A stretch of 64,000 bases of DNA from positions 98,769,588 to 98,833,587 of the forward strand of contig NC_092862.1 of the NCBI RefSeq assembly GCF_032062135.1. The letters run 5' to 3'. This stretch comes from Pyxicephalus adspersus (lineage: Eukaryota; Chordata; Amphibia; Anura; Pyxicephalidae). Both the position numbers and the translations under genes were made by a program. The notes under the pieces were generated by a model, which saw only the letters and a list, made by a program, of their open reading frames with translations, made no database searches and was not told the DNA's origin. Numbering within the stretch: position 1 is the stretch's first letter; every line of letters begins with the position of its first letter. Shown piece by piece: positions 49,380 through 59,758 of this stretch.

Positions 49380-51290
49380 GTGTGAATCCCTGGTCTATGT
49401 GGCTCAGATCCTTAATCAGTAAAATGGCCTGGTACAAATTCAAACTTTATTGCTGTCTACCTGAGAAGTCCAGCTGTCCTTGGACTGTTTGCTACATCCT
49501 CTTTTATATAAAATAAAAAACACACAAGGGAGAGTTAGACTATTTTTTAATAACAGCGGCAGGCTTGCAGACACCCCAAAAAACCCACTAAACTACAAAA
49601 TAGAAGACCAAACTTAAATACCAAATCTTCACAATAAAGCTGTGTGAACCAGCTGTCCCTGGACACCCTCTTATATAAACAGAAATAAGGAGAATACCCC
49701 AGCATATCACCTTGAATCACCTATCTAATTGCACTGGTCTCCTGAAAACTGAATCTGGCAGATATTGTAAATACCCAGCATAAACCACCCCAAACCACCA
49801 AAAACTTAGTAAATAAAAAGCATGGATATCATATTAATCTATAGGAGGAAATGTCCGAGCATAAGATTCCAGCCAACCAAGGCAATATCACTATAGGAGA
49901 GTAACCAATCATGGTGGTTGAAGCATAAATAAACACAATCTTGTCCCATAAAACAATTAGATATTATAGAGTTAAGTTGCCTAAAGTATAGCTGCAGTAT
50001 CCACATAGGGACATTCTATATATATAAACATATAGATATACAGAGCTAACATCTTAATTTTAATAGGATTACATTTCCTAATGACCGACAAGGTGAAGAG
50101 TTCCTATGTGTTCAATTTGGCCTGTGAAAAGGAGGTGTACAATTTAGGGTCACAAAGTCAGGTATTCAGGATGTGAGATGTTTTCCCAGACTCTTAAAAG
50201 ATTAAATGAACTGTATAGAGAGGTCAAGAGGTACAAAACCTATCTACTGTAAGATTACTAGAAAGTAAATGAGATTTACCCCAACTGACCTCAAAATCTG
50301 AATATGTAAGATATTAATTAAGAACCCTTGGGCTCTTACAAAAAGATAGTCCATAGTTCATTGCACAGTATCTAGCCAGTCACTAGTATCTGATGGTGTA
50401 CCAAAATACTGGTGTATATCTGAGTTCTCATAAAATCACCCAAGTCTGAGATGAAAAGTGCATGCTGTATATTTAATACTCGTAGCCTGGAGCCATATGA
50501 AGACTTCAGGAAATATTGCTGTGATATTGTAACTCAGGAAAAGTGTGGGAAGAGCATGATGGGTACAGTGTCATACTGAAGCACCAGGTTCCTTCTGAGA
50601 TCCTGATCCTTGTAATTACAGAAACCAGGAATAGCGATGCTCCAGAAGTATCTTGCCTATTTGGGCTTGGAATGTTCTTACCACTACATAATGGGGGGAA
50701 TTTAATCCTTGGGAAAAGTATTTCCTTGAAAAAGCTCCTCTTTTGGTTTGAGCCCTTCAATTGTTCTGGGAGTCCTATTACTCTTATCCTATGTTGGCAA
50801 AATCTATCTGCTTGGCTTTATGTAAGTTTAAACTTCTATAGGTTGTAGGGCAGCAACCTCATTATTATGAGAAGCAGACTTTCAGATTACATAAACTGCC
50901 CCCTGATTTTATCAAGGTAATGCCAAATCAGTGTACCCTAAACTGCCAAAGAGTTTGTTTTCAACAATAAAGCAGACTTAAAGATCGCCAACTGCGTATT
51001 CAGAATGGCTATTTCAGGAATCGTGGGCTTGGGCATGGTAAGTATAAGGCCAAGAGAGATATGGTTGGTATAAAGTTAGGCATCTTCAATAAATGTCCCA
51101 GTGTGTAAAAATAGGTCAAGGATGCCTGTAAAGCTTCAACAAGGATTGGTAAAAGAAGGTAAAAGGTGGTAGCGGGATGATAGTGGAACTCTGCAGAAAC
51201 ATGTCTACCCAGGCTCACATGCTGCCCAAACCCCAGTAGGCCCATGAGTTTAAGCTCAGAAATCTCAGTAATTAGGTACCATAGCAACAA
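49380..51290. other. unassigned block with an internal direct repeat
   Basis: CCAGCTGTCCTTGGACTGTT ... CCTCTTTTATATAAA (49471-49512) recurs as CCAGCTGTCCCTGGACACC CTCTTATATAAAC (49651-49681), about 175 bases apart. The block has a different texture from its flanks. Open frames of about 85-102 codons on both strands near 50506-50848 and at 51009-51317 show no domain I can identify. It may be a degraded retroelement or its 5' region; I do not assign it. Confidence 0.35.
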
Positions 51291-51962
51291 ATGAAAATTG
51301 CCAGATTTTGTCTTCAACCAGTTTTGTTAAACTTAGGTTTCGCAAAAAATTTTACTGGAAAGGAGGATTTTAAATGTACTAGGAAAAAATTGTATAAAGA
51401 TATATCTGAAACACCTTTCAGTACTGTCACTTTTCCAGTTCTCAGTAGAAAAGAAGCTATTTTATACTTTCATAACTTTCTTACTCAAGTCAATGCAAAA
51501 AGCTATGCTAAGGTCAAATACGCAGTAAGCCATAGTTTTCCAATTACTGAAGTCAGATCACTAAAAGATGAATACTGACTGTTCTGCTAGTTATGAGCGA
51601 GTGAACCTTGCTTTATTGCTTTGAAAAGTACTCAAAGAAGAGGGCTTTGATTTTTCCTTCAGGAATGATCACATCCCCAAAGATCCTTTATTTATCTAAA
51701 AAGTATAGGCATTAGATAGCGTATTTCCTGACAAACTCTCCATCAAAAATATGCCCAGTGTGGGTTTATGTTAGCCTTAATCAATAGGGAACCATTAGGA
51801 ATTGTCTGTCAACTTTCTAACCAAGCAGATCCACCTAACATTTAATGCTATTTTTTGTGATTGCAGTTTGTCTACACATAGTCATTTAATTGTTGTACAT
51901 TATCACTGAAATGGCTTGTCTCTTTCATCATGGCCTCTATGCATTTTTCACTAGATTTCTAA
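51291..51962. other. intronic sequence, nothing recognised
   Basis: No repeat family or exon is recognised. The 95-codon frame at 51291-51578 has no domain signal. Confidence 0.45.
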
Positions 51963-52283
51963 TTAAAGCAAAACTAAACCTTGGGGATACTCAGCTGTTG
52001 CTGTTCTGTTGAGGGTTCTGGCATCTTCTCTTCTGCATTCTATTCTTCATTGATTGGCCAGGCTGGAATGACGCAACTCTCATGTAGGGGTGTGGGAGTT
52101 TATTCAGTCCTGGGACCCACAGATCGGGATTGCTGCGCAACCAACACTGAGCTGTGCATGATAAGCTCAATAAATTTTAAAAGATTCAGAAAGATGGGCA
52201 AAAATCAGGCATGTAACAATACAATGGCTTGTCCTTTTTTGCAATAAAGACCTGCCTGATTGCCAAACTAAATTTACATTTTA
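51963..52283. repeat. TTAA-ended MITE (T2-like), fourth copy
   Basis: It starts TTAAAGCAAAACTAAACCTT and carries the core GGTTCTGGCATCTTCTCTTC, ATTGGCCAGGCTGGAATGAC and GAGCTGTGCATGA, modules shared with the copies at 40452 and 62337. It ends near TACATTTTAA. Confidence 0.6.
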
Positions 52284-52299
52284 AGGAAAAAAAACAAAA

Positions 52300-52348
<49 letters not shown>

Positions 52349-52413
52349 GAAGGGACATGACCTGTCCTGGAGTGATGCCAAATCCTTGATACAAAACTTA
52401 GATATTAACAAAA

Positions 52414-52460
<47 letters not shown>
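52300..52460 (+). repeat. pair of (AT)n microsatellites in a direct duplication
   Basis: AACAAAAATATATTATATAT begins both AT tracts (52293 and 52407). The tracts run to about 52345 and 52460, with a 67-base spacer between them. It looks like a local segment duplication or an unequal-exchange product. Confidence 0.85.
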
Positions 52461-52466
<6 letters not shown>

Positions 52467-55138
52467 TCACTGATGGTCACCACTTTTGCTTGTACTGGAA
52501 CTGCTTAATACTAACAAGATAAAAAAAAGTTAGTAACTGAAAGCTTTCAGGCTAACTCAATAAACAGTTCCTAATTTTTAGGCTGGTAACTCATAGTAAT
52601 TTAAAATTGCTAGTGCCGGCCTGAAAGCAAAGTAATAAGTAGTGCTGACATTATTATTAACATTATTCAGTTATTAAAATTATGAAATAGCAATGATTTA
52701 AAACATCTTTATTCCACATTTAATACAAAGGTATGTTAATATTTACCGTATTTCACAAAAATGTTTCCCTTCAACAAGGGAATAACTATAAATATTACAT
52801 TTGTTTTATTACATCTTCCCTTTAGTAAGCTCCTAGCCTTTTCATAGTACAGACCTATACTGGAGTAGACTATGCACTTTTTGCCTTAGTCTTGGCCCTT
52901 GAGTCAGACTATTATCTATGTGGCACACAATATGATGTCCCATAAATCTCCAAATAAAAAAACAATATCTGAGCTAGCTGAGCCAAGAATCAGCTCTAAA
53001 GACACACTTATGACTGTGGATAAAGGAGACTAAATTTCATCCTACATTTCGTTTCATAACTCGAGTGCTCTCCATCCAGTTTACTGTTAAGTGGCTGGGA
53101 TTTAGCTATTATATCAATCATGTATAATATTAATGTAGTCCTGGAATCACTGTGTTGCATTTCATATAAGTAATGAGTCTGAAATTCTTACTTGCTCCAG
53201 TTCTCATCGATCATAGTGTCTGTGTGTGAACTGCTAGATGGTGGTGCCAGGGTACCAGCCTTAGGTATCTATGGCTCATTACTCCCTCAGCCCAAGGTAC
53301 AAGGTTAACGTTCAACAAAATAGCTTTCTGCATTAAAGATTTATTATTGTTGGTTGCATCAGTTACTTTGCAGATGCTTGGCAAATGGCTTGTGCTCTTT
53401 TAAATGCCAAGTTTGTAATCAAAATTTAGGATGCCCTTGTTCATAGATTTTTCTACTTCCAATTGTACATTTAATATCATTTAGAAGGAATCATTTATCA
53501 AGAAAACAAACACAAACCCTTAATTAAAATAGAACTTTGCAAAATGTAACATTATAAAACTGTTCTAGCTTTATTTTATTTTGCTTCTTTTTTCTGTTCT
53601 CACTTTAAACTGAATCCATGATTTGCTTTGGAACAAACACACTTGTTCTTCCTTCCTCTGCCATTAGGTGTACCAGGGATTTTCATTACTCCCAGCAGTT
53701 GCTTGGGGAGGGAAGCAATAAGGATATTGGAATGAGTTATTTGTGTGAACAAATGAATAGTTTTCTTTAAGGTTTAGTCTATGGTTTACTAAATTCACTA
53801 GTAAAATAGTCTGATGGCCAGCATTAGCGATTGATTAACAGTGCCTGTTGTGTACATTAGCAATTCCAGGAGCTGGTACAGCAGCTTTCCTGTTGGCTGG
53901 TAGTTGTTAGGGATGTTTCTGGCCCTGACAATCACAATTCTGAAATTGGTTAGCAAGGTAAACAACCAGATAAGAGTTGGTTGTCACCATTGCCAAAGGG
54001 TTGGTGCTTGTGAACCTAAACTGTAGTTTGCACATTTTAAGATGGGCAAATTAGTGTTTTCTGATAAGTTAGGCTTCATCCCTAGTAAACGTTACATTAA
54101 AAAAAAAACAAAGAAAAACGTGTTCCTCCTCTGAAAGTTTTATACCAAGAAATGATAATGGTATTTCTGTAAAAACAACCTCATAGCAGAAATGAAAGAT
54201 TTGCCCCAATCTATAGGGAGATGAAAAGGGTCGGGACGTTAAACATGCAATATTGATTACAAAGCTTCATTAGTTTGTGTATATTATACCTGTGCGCAGT
54301 TACAATGTTAGGTTAGGTAGCCAAATCTTTGCAAATGATGCACCTAATTCAAGCATTGTTAACAAATATCTAAGAAGGATAAAAGTATAATCCAACCCAT
54401 CTAAAATAGTTTTTATTTTCAGGGTAGTAAAAAGAAGATAGTAATATTACTAAAGATAAAAAAAAAAAAATCCTCTTTCTTCTTCCAAAAACCTACTTTT
54501 TCCATGTGCTGAACATTGTGCAAGCCACCATGGTAGCCACTTTTGCCATGTTTACCCAAATGAAAATTAGCCTAATTTTTTCCATTTAAAATTCCAAATT
54601 TGTGAGTAAATAGTTCAGCCCCTGACCATGGTGTTGTCATAAAAAATGCTGTAGATGGGGCTGGGGAAATGGAGGACTTTTCGTGACATGCCCCAAATGG
54701 AAAAACAAATATTAAAACATAGTTTTTCTGTAAATCAAAGCTTAGGTATGGTCAGAGAAAGCGTTTTGGAAACATATTCCAAGTAAAACCTGTTCTTAAA
54801 AAATGCATTTCCTGACAATATTTTAAATTTAATTAACATTTAACATATGGGAAAGAATTTTTTACTTATGATGCCTTTTGTTCTTTTTGTAGAGCACAGG
54901 TTCTGCATAGGGGTCTTTGTGGAAGAATACTTGGTTAGGATGGAGGTATAATTTGCTTCTATAATCTACAACAGCTTTTCTTGACCTTCTAAACATGGGT
55001 AAACACTCATTATTGTTCAGGTAATTTTGAAATTTCTGCGATTGAATGACTGCGATTTCTGCCATAAATTACTATATTCACAGCTCTCAGTACATTATAG
55101 TGGAGATGAGTGGAGAAAATGCTTCTTACATTACTGAC
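52461..55138. other. intronic sequence, nothing recognised
   Basis: AT-rich DNA with short A runs. I recognise nothing else. Confidence 0.5.
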
Positions 55139-55290
55139 CAGTGGAAAGAATGCTACCCTTACAGATAGCCAAAAAATACAAAAAACAATTGGTGTCAGAT
55201 AAACTGAGAGAAAAAACTGCTCATGGATCAAGAAACCACCAGCAACCTCTGGAGGATCCATGGATCCCTGGTTGAGAAACACTGGTCTAC
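55139..55290 (-). repeat. hAT-like MITE fragment (CAGTGTTTCTCAACC end)
   Basis: On the minus strand it starts CCAGTGTTTCTCAACCAGGG, a common hAT non-autonomous terminus, followed by ATCCATGGATCCTCCAGAGG. On the plus strand the opposite end may be CAGTGGAAAGAATGCTACCC (55139). I see no matching 8-base target duplication. Confidence 0.5.
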
Positions 55291-56374
55291 AGACTATTCA
55301 AGGCTGAAAACGCTGCTCTGGAATAGACAGACAAATCGAATGCTGTCACCCTATAGGAGGAAGTCCATATTGCCAATACTGATGGTATCATTGCGTGAAA
55401 ACTGAAAGAAAGTTTGTAGACAACCGTTAACTAAAATAAGGTAAGCTACCCCTTTCAAGAGGTTTGCATACACTTTAGTTTGTGCAGAGTTTTTACATTT
55501 CAAATTAGTCTTTTCTATACCACAAAAATCTAGGCAAACACTACATTACAGCAGGTCCAGACAGAATAACACATGCAGGACAGAAAGATGCCTCACAAAC
55601 TGCTATTCTCCGTCAGAGACCTACATAGATACAGCTTACCTACTGGGGTATAAATTTGCTAACATGAAGAGGCAGTGGTAATATTTTCACGCCATACAGG
55701 TCTCATTTCTGCTGAATATCAGCCTACAGTATTTCTGGTACAATTACAGCTAAAATATTTCACCAAGTCAGTCTCTTATGGGAGTAAATGACAAATAATG
55801 TAAAATCCCTTAGGCTTCACTAAATTATTTTTTCTTTAGACTAGACGATTGTCTCTTAGCTCACTACCTTTTTTATTATTTATTTTACAAACGATTTCTC
55901 GTTATGTGATTTTGGTTTTTTGTTTTGTTTTTTTACCACAATCTCTTCTAAACTGCTCCTGGAAGTAATAAAAATGGCTAAGATACACATTTGAAATTTT
56001 GTATTTGTTTTGAGCGTAACGTCATCCGATTCTAAATGACTGTTATAGCAGTTTAATCTCCATACATTCTAGCTGAGTGCTCACAGAAAAATATTTACAT
56101 CTCACAAATATTGTCTACAGAGTTAGTTTACTTTAAAACCAAGCTTCCATGAAATAAATTAGGTTCTATGATGGGATTTGTTCTGAATTCCTAGGCTTTT
56201 ATTTCAAGAAGAATTCCCATTGAAGAAAGTACTGTTGAGAATTACTTTTTGTAAACTTTTTTTATAATTTAAAATTTTCATAATACGTAACATATAATAT
56301 TTAATCTCCACGACATACAAAGTCAAATTATATGCGCCAACTTTTATTAATTACTTGATAATTGAAATTGATAT
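55291..56374. other. intronic sequence, nothing recognised
   Basis: AT-rich DNA with no feature I can name. Confidence 0.5.
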
Positions 56375-56447
56375 GATGATGGATTTTGTAAAGCGCTGTG
56401 TAATATGTTGGCGCTATATAAATACTGACTAATAACATTAATCATAA
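56375..56447 (+). mobile_element. L2-type 3' tail
   Basis: GTAAAGCGCTGTGTAATATG then TTGGCGCTATATAAATACTG is the best-preserved copy of the L2-type/SINE tail in the window. Only the terminal segment is present. Confidence 0.75.
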
Positions 56448-57922
56448 CTGACAATACTCCAAAAAAAATTGTGTTCTCCCTTTTATGACAAAAAGTATGT
56501 AATAATGTGTGGGAGTTATATAGAAAAATGTGTTAAATGAGATAAAGGTACATTTTTTTGTATGCATCCTTTATTCTGATGGGTTGCATGCGCAAAGTTG
56601 CCAACGGGGTGGTATACACAGGGCCTTCCACCTTGTGAGCAGTATTTTATAATCTTAACTTCCTGCAGAAGCAGCTCCCAGTCAACACCTCTAACAGCAG
56701 GGGCTTAAAATGTCTGTAAAACCAAAGCAATTATTAGTTTTGACAATTAACCCCCCTCCCAAACTTATCTTCTACCACCCTTCTGGGTGTAAGGGTAAGC
56801 ATATAAGCAACCTCTTACACTGACCTCAGTGACACTGCAGAAGTCTCTTCTGGCTTATGAAAAGGGCCAACTGCTGAACAATAGGTTGTAGGAGTCCACA
56901 CCATTAGGGCAGTAACACTGACACCTGAAGAACAGTCCCATCTCTTATAAGAAGAATGAAGACTCAGGACTGGAGCATAACGTGGCCATTGCCCCATAGA
57001 TGAAGCAGGAAGTAAGAAAAGTTTATCCAAAGCAGGGGGAAGTCCCTCTTAGACAGTTGTCAATAAGTAAAGCTGTCCTTTAGTAAAGATTATTCCTTAT
57101 TTCATTTTCCTATGAAAACTTAGAAATGTTTCATTTTTAGTACAGCGGTATTAACACTTGATGTGCTACTCGGGCTTTACATCCACATCAGTGAAACCCC
57201 TTGAAATTGTCTTTTCAAGCAAGCTTAAGAGATAAGTAAAAATAGAGATGAAGCACCGTAAGAACATTTATCCTATAAATATGATTTCAATCACTGTGAT
57301 GCACATAAACTACGGTAGGGGAATTGATACAAGGCCAGCAATTACACACCAAAGAGAGCACCAGTAACTGTTCTTGATTACATGCAGCTTGTACACAAAG
57401 GAAAAGTTCTACACTGAACACAAAGATTCAAGTAAAAATACACATGCCTCTTATATTTAGACAGTTTTTGCCAACCTTGGATTTTAGCTTCAATGACAGA
57501 ATGCAGATAAATACTGTCTTGCATTTATTTTTTATACTTATCAGAATAACTAGCATGGCTGCCTGGGTATGCTGAAACTTTTTTCTTTTGACCTTTAACA
57601 TTTACATTGTGTTCTAAATCAATAACCGGTAGAATTGTTAACTATCAGACTAATTTAAGCTGTGGTTGCTTTATGAATATATGGAAGGCTCTAAACTTAC
57701 TTTATAAAGACTTCTATAGGTACTTTATAATATTTCCTGTTCAGTTGCATCAGCAGTTTTCAGCATAGAACTTTTTAGGAGTGCCGGTTACTCATGAAAT
57801 AGTTAACAATCTTTCCATGACAGTAATAGGACATAAATGTCATATAAATCATCACATATCCACTGCATGGCAAATAAACTTATAACAATGATTGTCAGGA
57901 GAGCTGACAGTTTTGTACTTAC
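56448..57922. other. intronic sequence directly 3' of the 57923 exon
   Basis: 56580-57060 is GC-richer but unassigned. The rest is AT-rich without recognised features. The TPK1 donor GTAAGT lies at 57917-57922 on the minus strand. Confidence 0.5.
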
Positions 57923-58069
57923 AGGCTGCAAAAGATAGATAAGAGATGAATCCTGAATCACTAATACTGGGATGGAGGTGATTTTGACAGCATGATAGAG
58001 TGTCTCCACTGAAGCCATAATCTGGTCAAACCGTCCCCCAAGTCCGCCCAACACAACAATGACATCCAC
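57923..58069 (-). CDS. TPK1: TPK1 internal coding exon (thiamin pyrophosphokinase 1, catalytic-domain part)
   Basis: Thiamin pyrophosphokinase transfers a pyrophosphate from ATP to thiamin, making the cofactor thiamin diphosphate in the cytosol. Read on the minus strand, this 147-base exon encodes 49 residues beginning [20 protein letters not shown] and ending SSLIYLLQP. It matches the stretch of vertebrate TPK1 from about human residue 119 to 167, including the conserved GGxxGRFDQ segment of the catalytic domain. The exon is phase 0 at both ends. An AG acceptor lies just upstream (minus-strand ...TTCTTTATTAAG) and a GTAAGT donor just downstream. There is no internal stop. The neighbouring downstream exon is at 17170-17059, across a 40.75-kb intron. 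The identification comes from recalled similarity to human TPK1, not from an alignment, but the unbroken match plus both splice sites makes it very secure. Confidence 0.95.
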
Positions 58070-59559
58070 CTTAATAAAGAACATAAAAAAGTATGAAGAC
58101 GCGAGACAAAAGAAAATTTGGAAATTACCAAGAACATATCAGAAACAACCATCACAGTTTGACATTTGTGTATTTGATGACTTATTCAAGAAAGCATAAA
58201 GAGAGAACATGTTGTTTCCATGGAATGTACAGCACAAAAAAAAGAGATAAACAACTTTGACATTAGAAAAGCAAGTATATACCAGTGTTAAGCATATTAT
58301 GCTGCATTATTTTTAAAAACAAATTATACATTGTTAATGATTATCAAGGAAAAGTTTGGGGAAAATGTAAACTTTCATATTAACGTGGAGAGATACCCTT
58401 TCTTTAAACTTAAGGTAGAATTAGGTATGGACCTTGGTCAGGTCCAAAACGGGCCAGATACACCATTAAAATGTAAGAAATGTATAGTTTGGCCACCACA
58501 GTGACCTGTGATTTGAATGAATTTGTTGGAATTATGCCAGTCTGTATTAAAAAAAGGAATGACATTGGCTTCTGTAATAAACAAGAACTTTTGAAACCAG
58601 ATACCCAGAAAATGTGCAGGATCAGACCACAGTTGAAACATTTTATGGAACAATCCTTATAGATAAAGTTCCGTTCACACTGTCAATAAATTTACCAGAT
58701 CTAACTGAAAGTATTAATGTTGATTCACAATAAGGCTGTTCACTTGCAGGGGGTATTTCACCTCATTTAGTGAATGTGGTAAAGGTCCACTGACTTTACT
58801 GTCTGATCATTTGCAGACAAAAATCTACCTTTTTCAGATTATCTTTAAGATTATCACAAGATTGGGTATTCTTTTCAAACTGAATGTTCACCACATTCAC
58901 CAAGCTAAATTAGGTAGTTTTAGCAAGGTGATAATTCACCTTGATAAAAGAACATGCCAAATCTGCCCCAATGTGTCTCTACCAGTTTTTAATTCCAACT
59001 GGTTCACAGTCAATAATTTTCCCAATTACAAGTTACCTTGCTAAATGAAAGTAAGACAATACCCCGGTACTAGGGACAGATTTTGTATAGCCAACAAGCT
59101 AGGTTGAGCTGCCATTTTTCCACATGCGCAGTCTCTAAATTTTCTAGCAAGAACCTACCTGCTAGCAGTGTAGGAGGAGTGTTTGCCAACACAGTAGCTC
59201 AATATGTTATGATATAAGGTAGGCTCTTCCATTCTCCATGCCCCCAGCCTAAACTAGCAATGCATTGCAATGACATCTGACCATGTAAGTGTGATGCTAG
59301 GGTAGCCAGCAGACTGTGGTGGAAGAGGTAGCACAAACAAGCTTACCTACGGAGGTAGATACATTTTTTTCCCCTGTACAGTATTAAATACTCGGCATTC
59401 AATTATGCTGTTTAGACATAGGCTATCAAATGTGAGGTGCCAGATGTATGTTCTGAGCTCAGCACAAAAATACTGAAATTCCTAATCTGCCCTGCAAGAT
59501 CTGTGGCCCTGCCTTAAGTCACATTATATAAATTGTCAAACTCTGTTGTACTTCTACAT
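58070..59559. other. intronic sequence, one weak inverted-repeat region
   Basis: Around 58750-58960, segments TTTCACCTCATTTAGTGAAT and ATAATTCACCTTGATAAAAG suggest a decayed palindromic element. The exon acceptor lies at 58070-58071 on the minus strand. Nothing else is recognised. Confidence 0.4.
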
Positions 59560-59750
59560 CAGGGTTGCCCCCATTTTTTTGGCTTGCAAGCTACTTTTAA
59601 AATGACCAAGTCAAAATGATCTACCAACGATAAAAACCTAATAACTCCCGTGCGCAGTAGAGTTTATTTTGAAAGGCAGGGCTCCTTGATCTACTTGTGT
59701 TGCCTTTGCGATCTACGGGTAGATCACGATCCACCTGTTGAGCACCCCTG
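59560..59750. mobile_element. hAT-type non-autonomous element with 8-base target duplication
   Basis: The ends are CAGGGTTGCCCCC and GAGCACCCCTG (inverse CAGGGGTGCTC). The flanks TTCTACAT (59552-59559) and TTCTACAC (59751-59758) match at 7 of 8 bases, the duplication size expected for hAT. The 191-base body has no coding capacity and contains GATCTACC/GGTAGATC words on both arms. Confidence 0.8.
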
Positions 59751-59758
59751 TTCTACAC

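Larger units (their letters stand above)
17171..57922 (-). other. TPK1: TPK1 intron between the two exons (40.75 kb)
   Basis: This interval lies between the GTAAGT donor after the exon at 57923 and the CCACAG acceptor before the exon at 17170. It contains no further TPK1 exon, and none is expected, because the flanking exons encode contiguous residues in human TPK1. It hosts a Tc1 element, an internally deleted L1, a CR1 fragment, SINEs, several MITEs, a solo-LTR candidate and microsatellites, each listed separately. Large introns are also known for mammalian TPK1. Confidence 0.9.

Noticed and set aside
50506..50848. Overlapping 84- and 101-codon frames on opposite strands
   Set aside because: No recognisable domain, and two-strand openness suggests chance. 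Kept only as a question within the unassigned block.
57803..58084. 93-codon minus-strand frame starting [10 protein letters not shown]
   Set aside because: Only residues from VDVIV to LLQP are exon. The MFFIK start and the tail after LLQP are translated intron.
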